Assembly: GCA_017940385.1 (NCBI GenBank)
Contig: JAGAYS010000048.1
Span: forward strand, 1 to 64,000
Direction: 5' to 3'
Source of the DNA: Ruminobacter sp.
GTDB taxonomy: Bacteria > Pseudomonadota > Gammaproteobacteria > Enterobacterales > Succinivibrionaceae
Length of the DNA stretch: 64,000 bases
Positions 55,357 to 64,000 of this stretch are shown here, in pieces. The position numbers and the translations under genes are program-made. A model generated the notes under the pieces. The model had not been told where the DNA came from. It did not search any database and saw only the letters and a program-made list of their open reading frames with translations. Within the stretch, counting starts at the first letter, position 1, and each line of letters begins with the position of its first letter.

Positions 55357-58300
55357 CTAATCGTATACGACCTCAACCCTGTTCTTCACGTAATATTCAA
55401 GAGAATCCAGAACGGAATCACTTGGTTCCACGTAATACTGTGTCGGAGCAATCAGGAAAGACACGTCATTATCTATTGCAAGCTCCAGTCTGGTGTTTCC
55501 GCCCTGCGTCTCGGCAACCTCTCTTATGCGGGCCGCCAGACCGTCATCCTTAAGCTGTTTTGCATCAAGATAGACTCTTATGGCTTTTGCCGCCCGCTGA
55601 CGTGCCGTAGTTATATTCTCAACCTTGTCGATAAAAATCTTCTTCATGTTCTCACGTTCGTCAAAGCCGATCTTACCCGTCACCATAACCAGAGTATTAA
55701 GTTCAAGTTTGTCCTCGAAACGGGCAATCTGATCCCTCCACAGAGTAAATACCATTCTGCCGGTATTATCCATGATGACACCGCTCATCAGGTGATCCCC
55801 CTTGGATGTGACGCTGCGCCTGAGTTCTATCAGAATTCCGGCCACTGTTCCCGTCGGTCTTTCCGATGCATAGCCGCCATATGAAGGAACAAGCGTGGCG
55901 ATCTTGCTGACCTGAAGATGGTCAATTTCGTCAAGATATCTTGAAAGAGGATCAATGGTCAGATAAAGTCCCAGATATTCAACTTCTCCCTGGAGAAGTT
56001 CCTTGTCAGAGAACGGCTTGGTAAACTGGTAATCAGGATCCTTAAATTCCTGTGCAACGTCTGCAAACATGTCAATAAAACCGCCCTGCTTTTCCTTGGA
56101 TGAGGAATTACAGAGATTCAGAGCCAGATCAACCGTACTCAGCATGGTGCTGCGATCCTTCGGACTCTTATTCGGACCTATCTTATCAAGAGCTCCGGCC
56201 TTAATCAGGGCTTCAAGCACTCGTCTGGACATGTTACGGTTGTCAATACGGCGACAGAGGTCAAAAAGACTGACGAAAGGACCGTTCTTGCGTTCCTTCA
56301 TGATTGCCTCAACAGGATAGTCCCCCACCCCCTTAACGGCGCTGAGACTGAATACGATATGTCCCTCGTCGTTCACGATAAATGAAGTCTGTCCCTCATT
56401 TATGTCCGGCGGATCAACCTTGATCTTCAGACGGCGGCATTCGTTCACGAATACTTCTATCTTTTCCGCATTGGTCTTTTCTGACGTCATCATTGCCGCC
56501 ATGAATTCTGCCGGGTAATGAGCCTTCAGCCACAGTGTCTGCAGTGTCACAAGCGCATATGCCGCGGAATGCGACTTATTAAAACCGTACATGGCGAACT
56601 TTTCCACCTGATCGAAAATCTTCATCGCCTTGTCCACGGAAATAATACCTTTTTTCTTAACACCTTCTGCATAGGTAATGCGGTGCTTTGCCATAACTTC
56701 CGGCTGCTTCTTACCCATGGCTCGGCGCAGAATATCAGCTCCGCCAAGAGAATAGCCGGCAAGAACCTGCGCAATCTGCATTACCTGTTCCTGGTACACG
56801 ATAATACCGTATGTAGGTCCAAGCACCGGTTTAAGATCTTCGTGCTGGAAATCAGGATGAGGGTAAGCTATCGGTTCGTTACCTCTTTTACGGTCAACAA
56901 AGTTATCCACCATGCCGCTTCCCAGAGGTCCCGGACGATACAGTGCCACAAGAGCAATCATGTCTTCAAAGCAGTCAGGCTGCATTTTCTTTATAAGTTC
57001 GCGCATACCGTTGGATTCAAGCTGGAACACTGCCGTTGTCTCAGCGGAACGCAGAAGTTCAAAGGACAATTCGTCTTTCAGGTCTATGCGGTTAATGTTC
57101 ACCGGCGGCTGTTTGGCTTTTTCGAGGCGCTCATTTATCATATCCACGGCCCAGTGAATAACCGTCAGAGTACGCAGACCGAGGAAGTCAAACTTAACAA
57201 GCCCGGCCTCTTCGACGTCATGCTTATCGAACTGGGTTTTAAAGTCACCGCCTTCCTCATCACACATAAGCGGTGCAAAATCGGTAATAACCGTAGGAGA
57301 AATAACCACACCGCCGGCATGTTTACCGTGCGATGTCGTGATCCCCTCAAGTTTCAGTGCTATGTCAATGATGTAGCGGTATTCCTCATCATTTTCATAC
57401 TTATCCACAAATTCCTGAATTCTATATTCTTCTTTCTTAGGATCCAGACCAAGAGTGGCCTTAAGAGTTACGTCAGGCTTTGAAAGAATGAGTTTTGACA
57501 GGTTGTCACCGAAGCTGTAACTTTTACCGAGTACACGGCATACACTCTTTATGGACGCTTTTGCGGCCAGTGTTCCGAAAGTAATGATCTGAGATACGGA
57601 GTTTCTACCGTATTTTGAGGCAACGTATTTTATTACCTCACCGCGGTTATCCATACAGAAGTCAACGTCGAAGTCGGGCATGGATACACGCTCAGGATTA
57701 AGGAATCTTTCAAACAGCAGGTCATAAGGAAGAGGGTCAAAGTCCGTAATCTTAATGGCATAAGCCACCAGAGAACCGGCACCTGAACCACGCCCCGGTC
57801 CTACAGGAATATTGTTCTTTTTGGACCACTGAATAAAGTCCATCACGATAAGGAAGTACCCAGGGAAGTCCATGGTTATGATTACGTCAAGCTCTATTTC
57901 AAGACGTTCAAGATATCTCGGACGGTTTCGGTTTCTTTCCTCCTCATCCGGAAAGATTACCTCAAGACGTTCCTCAAGACCTTCATAGGCTTCCTTTCTG
58001 AGATATTCAGCATCAGTCAAATCACCTGTCGGAAATTTTGGCAGATAGTTGGTACCGAGAGAAAGCTCAACGTTACACCTTCTGGCAATCTGCAGCGTGT
58101 TCTCGACGGCTTCAGGAATATCCTTAAAGAGCTCGCACATCTCCTCCTGCGAACGCATGTACATCTGATCCGTATACGGGTGAACCCATTTCTCATCATG
58201 AATAGTTACCTTATCCTGAATAGCCACACGGACACGATGTATCTCAAAATCTTCTTTTTTGGCAAACATTACCGGATTGGTAGCCACTACGGGAAGATTT

Positions 58301-58887
58301 TCGGTGACGGATTTGTCCATCACCATGGCAATGTATTCCTCTTCCTGCGGGCGACCGCATCTTGATATTTCGAAATAAAAACGATTAGGATAGCATTCCC
58401 TGTAGTACTTCAGACGCTGTTCAAAAAGATCCTCTCTTCCGGACAGCATGAATTTTGCGAGATCACCGTTAAGACCTCCGCTCAGCATGATTACACCGTC
58501 GCTGTAATTCTTTAACCAGCTTAAATTAACCCTGAAGACATGATCCAGAGCCCCCTGCTGATAGCCGTATGACTGAAGATCAACTATGTTTCTGTATCCG
58601 GTAAGATTTACCGCATACAGCTTTATTCTGAAGAAGAATCGCTCGGTGGCGTTTTTTCTGGTGTCGTCATATACATTGAGTTCAATGCCGAATATCGGTT
58701 TGACTCCCTGCTTCATACCGTCCTCATAGAGCTTCACGGCGTTGCACTGGTTCATGAAGTCGGTTATGGATACGGCATCCATTCCAAGAGCCTTGGCATT
58801 TTTAACGACCTTGCCCACATCCATCAGGCCGTCACACATGGAATAGTCAGTATGTACGTATAAATGAACAAATTTGCTGTCAGACAT
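55357..58887 (-). CDS. dnaE: DNA polymerase III subunit alpha
   Basis: Replicative polymerase, 1176 residues (E. coli 1160). N-terminal PHP domain (FVHLYVHTDYSMCDGLM, DAVSITDFMNQ), the C-family palm with catalytic aspartates in PDFDVDFCMDNRGEV, GRGSGAGSLVAYA, thumb and fingers (YGIIVYQEQVMQIAQ, LRRAMGKK, FNKSHSAAYAL), helix-hairpin-helix and OB-fold domain at about 990-1100. The ATG at 58887 follows GGGAG; 58911 would add eight residues. 33 bases after rnhB. Confidence 0.98.
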   Translation of the reverse strand: MSDSKFVHLYVHTDYSMCDGLMDVGKVVKNAKALGMDAVSITDFMNQCNAVKLYEDGMKQGVKPIFGIELNVYDDTRKNATERFFFRIKLYAVNLTGYRNIVDLQSYGYQQGALDHVFRVNLSWLKNYSDGVIMLSGGLNGDLAKFMLSGREDLFEQRLKYYRECYPNRFYFEISRCGRPQEEEYIAMVMDKSVTENLPVVATNPVMFAKKEDFEIHRVRVAIQDKVTIHDEKWVHPYTDQMYMRSQEEMCELFKDIPEAVENTLQIARRCNVELSLGTNYLPKFPTGDLTDAEYLRKEAYEGLEERLEVIFPDEEERNRNRPRYLERLEIELDVIITMDFPGYFLIVMDFIQWSKKNNIPVGPGRGSGAGSLVAYAIKITDFDPLPYDLLFERFLNPERVSMPDFDVDFCMDNRGEVIKYVASKYGRNSVSQIITFGTLAAKASIKSVCRVLGKSYSFGDNLSKLILSKPDVTLKATLGLDPKKEEYRIQEFVDKYENDEEYRYIIDIALKLEGITTSHGKHAGGVVISPTVITDFAPLMCDEEGGDFKTQFDKHDVEEAGLVKFDFLGLRTLTVIHWAVDMINERLEKAKQPPVNINRIDLKDELSFELLRSAETTAVFQLESNGMRELIKKMQPDCFEDMIALVALYRPGPLGSGMVDNFVDRKRGNEPIAYPHPDFQHEDLKPVLGPTYGIIVYQEQVMQIAQVLAGYSLGGADILRRAMGKKQPEVMAKHRITYAEGVKKKGIISVDKAMKIFDQVEKFAMYGFNKSHSAAYALVTLQTLWLKAHYPAEFMAAMMTSEKTNAEKIEVFVNECRRLKIKVDPPDINEGQTSFIVNDEGHIVFSLSAVKGVGDYPVEAIMKERKNGPFVSLFDLCRRIDNRNMSRRVLEALIKAGALDKIGPNKSPKDRSTMLSTVDLALNLCNSSSKEKQGGFIDMFADVAQEFKDPDYQFTKPFSDKELLQGEVEYLGLYLTIDPLSRYLDEIDHLQVSKIATLVPSYGGYASERPTGTVAGILIELRRSVTSKGDHLMSGVIMDNTGRMVFTLWRDQIARFEDKLELNTLVMVTGKIGFDERENMKKIFIDKVENITTARQRAAKAIRVYLDAKQLKDDGLAARIREVAETQGGNTRLELAIDNDVSFLIAPTQYYVEPSDSVLDSLEYYVKNRVEVVYD

Positions 58888-58920
58888 TTCCGGCTCCCGG
58901 ATTATTAACAATTAGAGGTA

Positions 58921-59553
58921 TCAGCCATTCAGTGCGTCAAGTATTTCCTTAACTGGACGATACGACTTTCTGTAAAGGCCTTCAATCAGCCCGAATTCCT
59001 TTATGGCACTGAGATGTGCCGCCGTAGGATACCCCTTATGCGACGCAAAACCATACTGCGGATACAGTCTGTCAAGTTCTATGAGTTCCCTGTCTCTGGT
59101 TACCTTGGCTATTATTGAGGCTGCACTTATTTCCTTTACGCGGGCATCACCCTTAACCACGGCCTGAGCAGGCATCATCAAATGCTTGGGAATCTTATTA
59201 CCGTCAACAAGAACCATTCCGGGAACGATTTTAAGGGATTCCACAGCCCTTTCCATTGCAAGCATGGATGCCCAGAGTATGTTGTATTCATCAATTTCGG
59301 CCGGAGTGGCAATTCCCACGCCAACGGCAAGAGCCTTCTCCTGAATTTCGTTGTAGAGAATGTCTCTCTTCTTCTCCGTAAGTTTTTTGGAATCGGCCAG
59401 CCCTTCAATGGGATTTTCAGGATCAAGAATAACGGCTGCCGCCACTACATTTCCTACCAAAGGTCCTCGTCCGGCCTCATCAGTACCGGCATAAATCACG
59501 TTTTCCCCGGCAAGAGGATATACAAAAGGAGCAAATTCGGTTTTAGATGACAT
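58921..59553 (-). CDS. rnhB: Ribonuclease HII
   Basis: Removes ribonucleotides from DNA and RNA in hybrids. 210 residues. Active-site acidic residues in [20 protein letters not shown], later [11 protein letters not shown] and the Asp in the segment [14 protein letters not shown], with HKGYPT following. Chosen ATG at 59553 has AGGTGG upstream; a GTG at 59562 adds three residues. Between lpxB and dnaE as in E. coli. Confidence 0.96.
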   Translation of the reverse strand: MSSKTEFAPFVYPLAGENVIYAGTDEAGRGPLVGNVVAAAVILDPENPIEGLADSKKLTEKKRDILYNEIQEKALAVGVGIATPAEIDEYNILWASMLAMERAVESLKIVPGMVLVDGNKIPKHLMMPAQAVVKGDARVKEISAASIIAKVTRDRELIELDRLYPQYGFASHKGYPTAAHLSAIKEFGLIEGLYRKSYRPVKEILDALNG

Positions 59554-59683
59554 AATCTCCACCTGTCAGTAATAATCCGTTCATTCCGCCGGCAGGACAT
59601 TTTCAGAATTTGGTTGCGGAAAATGACATGTCCGCATCTTTCCTGACATTTACCGGCAACAAAAAATACCAGCAGTATCGTAC

Positions 59684-60970
59684 TCAGCCTTCATCACTGT
59701 CTGAAACATCCGTTTTTTGACTTTCACGCTCGGATACGGGCTGTTTTTCAGGAACAGTTATGGTGACTTCCGGCTCTGAATTTTTGGAAGCCCTTTCGGC
59801 TATAACCTTCATTACAGCATCTGCGGCAATGGAATCGGAATCAAGATCAAGCAACCTGTGAAGACGATTGAATTCCATGAACAGATGACGGTTGTCACTG
59901 GTAAAGATTTTATTTATTTCCCTGCTGATGTTTGAAGGTGTGCAGTCGTCTTGAATAAGTTCCGGCACAATCTTCTTTCCGCTAAGAAGATTAGGAAGGG
60001 AAAACATGTTTACCTTCAGCATGTGCTTGCCAATCATTGCCGTAATTCTGCTGACAATATAGCACACCACCATGCTCTTATTCAGCAGCATGGCCTCAAG
60101 GGTAGCGGTTCCCGAAGCAATCATGAGAGCGTTGGAGGCACTCATAACCTCTTTGGATCTTCCGACCCATATGGTCAGCGGTATGTTAGGAGCATGCTTC
60201 TGCCAGAGTTTTGAAAGAAGTTCAGCCTTTGCCCTTGTCGTTGTTGCACTTATAAATCTCATCACGGGATATTTTTTCTGGAGTTCATAAGCTGCTTCGG
60301 CGAACTCCGGCGTCAGGAATTTTATCTCAGCCACCCTGCTTCCCGGAAGCACACCGACAATCTGATTGCTCTTCATGGCCTCATCGGAAAAGCTGAGGGC
60401 AAGTCTTGCGGCTGACATGGGAACATTCATCGGAATTTCCCTGGCAAGCCTGTGCCCCACGTATGTGCACGGCGCATCGAACCTTTCGTAAAAATCCTTT
60501 TCGAAAGGAAGAATGGAAAGCACCATGTCCGTGGCTGCCTTAATCTTATATATACGGCTCTGACGCCAGGCCCAAATGGAAGGACTTACGTAATGAACAG
60601 TGGGAATACCGCTTTCCTTAAGCTTTAATTCCACATGCAGATTAAAATCAGGAGCATCAATCCCGACATAAACCAAAGGTTTGTTTTTTTTCAGAAATGA
60701 AATAAGATCACGTCTTATTTTTAGAATTCTCGGAAGGGACTTTAAAACCTCGCCGATACCCATCACAGCCAGATCCTCCATGTCAAAAAGCTGCAGGGAT
60801 TGTTTTCCTGCTGCCTTTCTCATTTTCGGACCAAAAACACCGACAAACCTGGCTTTGGGATCGCGTTTGCGGATGGCTCTGATCAGCCCTTCACCTAAAG
60901 TGTCGCCTGAAGATTCACAAGCAGTAACGGCATAAAGATGCCCATTGTTAAATGACGAGCTGTGTTCCAT
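59684..60970 (-). CDS. lpxB: Lipid-A-disaccharide synthase
   Basis: GT19 glycosyltransferase joining UDP-diacylglucosamine and lipid X. 428 residues against 382 in E. coli; the excess is a charged, acidic C-terminal tail (about 40 residues, ending DSDEG). Core marks: ACESSGDTLGEGLIRAI, GPKMRKAAG, MEDLAVMGIGEVL, VYVGIDAPDFNL, VHYVSPSIWAWRQSRIYKI, LPFEKDFYERFDAPCTYVGH and MIASGTATLEAML. It begins one base after the lpxA stop. Confidence 0.97.
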   Translation of the reverse strand: MEHSSSFNNGHLYAVTACESSGDTLGEGLIRAIRKRDPKARFVGVFGPKMRKAAGKQSLQLFDMEDLAVMGIGEVLKSLPRILKIRRDLISFLKKNKPLVYVGIDAPDFNLHVELKLKESGIPTVHYVSPSIWAWRQSRIYKIKAATDMVLSILPFEKDFYERFDAPCTYVGHRLAREIPMNVPMSAARLALSFSDEAMKSNQIVGVLPGSRVAEIKFLTPEFAEAAYELQKKYPVMRFISATTTRAKAELLSKLWQKHAPNIPLTIWVGRSKEVMSASNALMIASGTATLEAMLLNKSMVVCYIVSRITAMIGKHMLKVNMFSLPNLLSGKKIVPELIQDDCTPSNISREINKIFTSDNRHLFMEFNRLHRLLDLDSDSIAADAVMKVIAERASKNSEPEVTITVPEKQPVSERESQKTDVSDSDEG

Positions 60971-60971
60971 T

Positions 60972-61760
60972 TTATCGACAGATACCGCGGGTACTTTCTT
61001 TCAGGAAGTCTACCAGAAGCTGTACTGAAGGTTCCTGTTCACATAAAGGTCCAAGTTTGTCAATTGCTTCATCGACCGTCTTACTTTCTTTGTATACGAT
61101 CATGTATGCATGTCTTATTGTAGAAATGGCTTCATTGCTGAATCCTCTGCGACGCAGCCCTTCCTTATTTATGCCGAAAGGCTTTGCGTAGTGACCGGCA
61201 GCCATTACAAACGGAGGAACATCCTGATTCAGTGCTGCCATACCGGCAATAAATGCATGATCGCCCACACGGCCAAACTGGTGAATTGCGGCGAGACCGC
61301 CGAAAATAACCCAGTTTCCGATATGCACGTGACCTGCCAAAGTTGCATTATTGGCAAAAATACAGTCGTCACCCACAACGCAGTCATGAGCCACATGGAC
61401 ATTAACCATGAACAGATTTCGGCTGCCGACCTTGGTCAGACACTGATCCTGTACGGTACCGCGATGGAAAGTACAGTGTTCTCTTATGACATTGTCATCA
61501 CCGATTTCAAGAAAAGTCCTTTCGCCGGCGTATTTCTTATCCTGACAATCCTCACCGATGGTAGCAAACTGAAATATCTTATTGCGCTTACCGATTTTTA
61601 CCGGCCCCTTAATTACGCAGTGAGATGCAATCGATGTGCCTTCCCCGATTTCAACTTCAGAACCGATAATGGTCCAAGGGCCCACGGTAACTCCAGGCCC
61701 GATAACGGCATCATCACTGACAATGGCAGTGGAGTGTATAACCGCACTTTTATCAATCAT
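60972..61760 (-). CDS. lpxA: UDP-N-acetylglucosamine acyltransferase
   Basis: First enzyme of lipid A synthesis. 262 residues, same as E. coli. Left-handed beta-helix hexapeptide repeats at 1-180 ([33 protein letters not shown]), catalytic His in [15 protein letters not shown], and the C-terminal helical domain ([19 protein letters not shown]). 25 bases after fabZ. Confidence 0.98.
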   Translation of the reverse strand: MIDKSAVIHSTAIVSDDAVIGPGVTVGPWTIIGSEVEIGEGTSIASHCVIKGPVKIGKRNKIFQFATIGEDCQDKKYAGERTFLEIGDDNVIREHCTFHRGTVQDQCLTKVGSRNLFMVNVHVAHDCVVGDDCIFANNATLAGHVHIGNWVIFGGLAAIHQFGRVGDHAFIAGMAALNQDVPPFVMAAGHYAKPFGINKEGLRRRGFSNEAISTIRHAYMIVYKESKTVDEAIDKLGPLCEQEPSVQLLVDFLKESTRGICR

Positions 61761-61785
61761 AGCTACCTGTCCTCAAAAAGAAAAA

Positions 61786-62247
61786 TCAGCCCTTACGCTT
61801 TGCACACATTAAATCAGCGGAACATACGACTTCACCGTCAACTGAAGCCACGCCGGTAAACTTGGCAATACCGCGTCTTTCCTTCAGATATTCCACTTCC
61901 AGAACAAGCTGATCACCTGGTACAACCGGTCTCTTGAAACGGGCATTGTCAATTGATGCAAAATAGTACAGTTCATCAGATTCAGGCTTACCAACCATGG
62001 TGAACGCCAGAATACCCGTAGCCTGAGCCATAGCTTCAAGTATTAATACTCCCGGAAGAACAGGTTTGCCGGGGAAGTGTCCCTGGAAAAACGGTTCATT
62101 GAAAGACACGTTCTTGACAGCCTTAAGGGTCTTGTGTTCACCTTCAGTGCAATAGTCCAGAACTCTGTCTACCAAAAGAAACGGATAACGATGTGGCAAA
62201 AGATTCAAAATCTGTTGAATATCTAATTCTTTCTGTGTAGTGCTCAA
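61786..62247 (-). CDS. fabZ: 3-hydroxyacyl-ACP dehydratase
   Basis: Hot-dog-fold dehydratase of fatty acid synthesis, also balancing hydroxyacyl-ACP for lipid A. Catalytic His in [18 protein letters not shown] and Glu in [30 protein letters not shown] at the start. The TTG at 62247 is chosen: AAGGA in the end of lpxD lies eight bases upstream and the protein is then 153 residues (E. coli 151). A frame from 62286 would overlap lpxD by 35 bases. Confidence 0.95.
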   Translation of the reverse strand: MSTTQKELDIQQILNLLPHRYPFLLVDRVLDYCTEGEHKTLKAVKNVSFNEPFFQGHFPGKPVLPGVLILEAMAQATGILAFTMVGKPESDELYYFASIDNARFKRPVVPGDQLVLEVEYLKERRGIAKFTGVASVDGEVVCSADLMCAKRKG

Positions 62248-62251
62248 TTGT

Positions 62252-63283
62252 TTATTCCTTACCTTGGTTATCTGAGATCTCTGCAAGCTTCTTTTCAGCC
62301 GCTACCAAACGTTTATATATCTTTTCTATCTGATACATGCGAACCTGTGTTCTTGCCCATGTTGCGGCATCCGTAACAGGTAAATACGATTCATACTTAC
62401 CAGGTTTTTTAATGTTGGAGCCAACCTGTCCCAGAATATGTGCGCCGTCGCAAACAGAAATATGGCCGTTAAACACAGAAGTACCGCCAATAATACAGTA
62501 CCTGCCGATATTTACGCTTCCTGCAATAACCGTAGCCCCTGCTATTGCAGTTCCATAGCCAATCTTGTCATTATGTGCTACCTGCACCTGATTGTCTATT
62601 ATAACATTATCTTCAATCACTGTGTCATCTATCGCACCGCGATCGATTGTAGTTGATGCACCGATTTCAACATCGTTACCGATAACAACTCTCCCGACCT
62701 GAGGAATTTTAATCCAGCGGCCGCGTTCATTGGCATAACCAAAGCCGTCCGAACCGATAACGGCTCCGGACTGGAACAGACAGCGTTCACCGATAACACA
62801 GTTATGATAAATGCTTACGTTTGCCCATAACTTGGTGTTTTTACCGATAACGGTTCCCTTTCCCACAAAACAGTTTGGACCGATCTGGGCACCTTCGCAG
62901 ATATGGGCATCAGCCTCAATTACCGCATTTGCTCCCACCGATACGTTCTGTTCAATTACGGCGGCAGGATCAATCACGGCACTCGGATGAATGCCGGTGG
63001 CGCTTCTCGGGGTTGTATCAAAAATCTGAGCAATCTTTGCGAAAGCAACATAAGGATCAGCCACAACAATGTAGTTCTGTGAAGAGCTGGTGTCCACCAT
63101 GCTTTCCTTTACGATAACGGCACCGGCCTTTGTCTGAGCCAGGTATTTACGCATTTTTTCATCAGACAGAAAGCTGACCTCATTGCTCTGTGCGGTAGCC
63201 AAATTGGCTATCTTATAAACTTCATGATTTCCATCACCTATTATTCTGCCGCCCAGGGCTTCTGCCATTTCAGAAATTTTCAT
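62252..63283 (-). CDS. lpxD: UDP-3-O-(3-hydroxymyristoyl)glucosamine N-acyltransferase
   Basis: Third step of lipid A synthesis. 343 residues (E. coli 341): uridine-binding N-terminal domain ([22 protein letters not shown]), then hexapeptide beta-helix ([38 protein letters not shown]), catalytic His in [16 protein letters not shown], and a C-terminal helix ([13 protein letters not shown]). The ATG at 63283 has GAGGT ten bases upstream. Confidence 0.97.
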   Translation of the reverse strand: MKISEMAEALGGRIIGDGNHEVYKIANLATAQSNEVSFLSDEKMRKYLAQTKAGAVIVKESMVDTSSSQNYIVVADPYVAFAKIAQIFDTTPRSATGIHPSAVIDPAAVIEQNVSVGANAVIEADAHICEGAQIGPNCFVGKGTVIGKNTKLWANVSIYHNCVIGERCLFQSGAVIGSDGFGYANERGRWIKIPQVGRVVIGNDVEIGASTTIDRGAIDDTVIEDNVIIDNQVQVAHNDKIGYGTAIAGATVIAGSVNIGRYCIIGGTSVFNGHISVCDGAHILGQVGSNIKKPGKYESYLPVTDAATWARTQVRMYQIEKIYKRLVAAEKKLAEISDNQGKE

Positions 63284-63339
63284 ATGAATCAATACCTCAA
63301 AATCAATATACGGCTCAAACAGACATCATTTGCAGGTTA

Positions 63340-63855
63340 TTACTTGGCTCTGCTTACGTTTTCAATTACCTTTTCTGAAAGATCAATTGAATCGTTGGAA
63401 ATGTAAAGCAGACTTTCGGCACGGATGACTACGTCAACGTTATTCTGCTTTGCCACTGTGTCAATTGCGGCCTGAATCTTCTTGTCGATCTCAGTCTTTT
63501 CCTTGAACATTAACTTCTGCTGTTCTTCACGAAGTTCGCTGTATTTAACCTGTAATTCGGTTTCAATAAGCTGAAGTTCACGCTGCTTCTTTGCTCTTTC
63601 ATCAGCTGAAAGTTTTGAATCACCGAGAGCCTTCTGTAAGGCGGCGCCTTCACTCTGAAGCTTATCGAGGGCCTTGGCCTTTGATGCGGTAGCCTTGTTT
63701 ACTTTATCCTCAGCAGCCTTTGACTGAGGAATTTTGCTGTAAACATAAGGAACACTTACGGTTGCAACTTTACTGTCAGCGTGCGCTTCGGTAAAAGCCG
63801 CAGTACCGAGAACAAGAGATACACCAAGTGCTAAAGAAGATAATGACTTTAACAT
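63340..63855 (-). CDS. skp: Periplasmic chaperone Skp (OmpH)
   Basis: 171 residues: signal peptide (about 1-26, TAAFTEAHA), then a long coiled-coil region (KATASKAKALDKLQSEGAAL through EIDKKIQAAIDTVAKQN) forming the tentacles of the trimer, and the closing VDVVIRAESLLYIS. It holds unfolded outer-membrane proteins in the periplasm. The ATG at 63855 follows TAGGAG. It is normally preceded by bamA, which would lie beyond the window end. Confidence 0.94.
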   Translation of the reverse strand: MLKSLSSLALGVSLVLGTAAFTEAHADSKVATVSVPYVYSKIPQSKAAEDKVNKATASKAKALDKLQSEGAALQKALGDSKLSADERAKKQRELQLIETELQVKYSELREEQQKLMFKEKTEIDKKIQAAIDTVAKQNNVDVVIRAESLLYISNDSIDLSEKVIENVSRAK

Positions 63856-64000
63856 AATCACTCCTACATGAAATTCCTAACAACAAAAAAAATAACTTAT
63901 TAAGATATTCCAAAAATAAAAATTATAAAAGATAAACCTTTAAAAATTGAGACATTTCTTTGCTGACGGCTAATATCCGCACAGCTGCAGTTCCTGTCCC

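Noticed and set aside
56518-57483. 321-codon + strand frame
   Set aside because: Lies wholly antisense inside dnaE, has no start context, and reads as a mirror of the polymerase codons.
61110-61859. 249-codon + strand frame
   Set aside because: Antisense to lpxA and fabZ; no family likeness or ribosome site.

Overview
The window looks like a chromosomal segment of an anaerobic or facultative gammaproteobacterium, most likely of the Succinivibrionaceae/Aeromonadales type. This is an inference from gene order and protein similarity, not from a marker gene. Two blocks follow the Escherichia coli order closely: murJ-ribF-ileS-lspA-ispH divergent from rpsT, and skp-lpxD-fabZ-lpxA-lpxB-rnhB-dnaE-accA-tilS. 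Non-ATG starts (TTG for rpsT and fabZ; GTG for lptF, lptG, tmk and an ABC permease) and encoded tRNA CCA ends also fit.

Layout. 1-5000: a small exported protein, ppa, the lipoprotein/flavin genes nqrM-apbE, and proS. 5100-10380: a biotin locus with bioA divergent from bioB-bioF-bioC and an unknown exported protein; bioD is absent. 10400-14120: a chemotaxis trio, MCP-cheV-cheR. 14570-20850: tRNA-Arg(CCT), a DUF4136 lipoprotein, dusA, a Sel1-repeat protein, a nuclease-like protein that seems to have lost catalytic arginines, tRNA-Leu(CAA), and lptF-lptG. 21100-27190: two divergent, poorly characterised transport operons. One is DUF4418 + FtsX/MacB-type permease + LolD-type ATPase; the other is DUF1847 + SsuC/TauC-type permease + ATPase + binding lipoprotein. 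27230-29970: mltG-tmk-holB. 30800-35190: valS and a MATE transporter. 35200-43350: an AT-rich accessory stretch with an outer-membrane barrel, a decayed ISL3-family transposase and a very large orphan PilY1-like pilus adhesin. 43350-64000: the housekeeping blocks above (isoprenoid, lipoprotein processing, flavin, peptidoglycan, translation, lipid A, fatty acid and replication genes).

Most housekeeping genes form tight operons with overlapping or nearly touching ends and clear intrinsic terminators. The parts most worth follow-up are: the divergent DUF4418/DUF1847 transport locus, with an inverted repeat around its promoter and an attenuator-like hairpin in one leader; a perfect FNR-type palindrome at 21020; a BirA-operator-like site in the bioA/bioB gap; several gene-free gaps that hold terminator-like hairpins and may encode small RNAs (30140-30540, 51616-52213); and the orphan PilY1 next to the decayed IS. 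No CRISPR array, prophage, rRNA operon or recognised defence system was seen.
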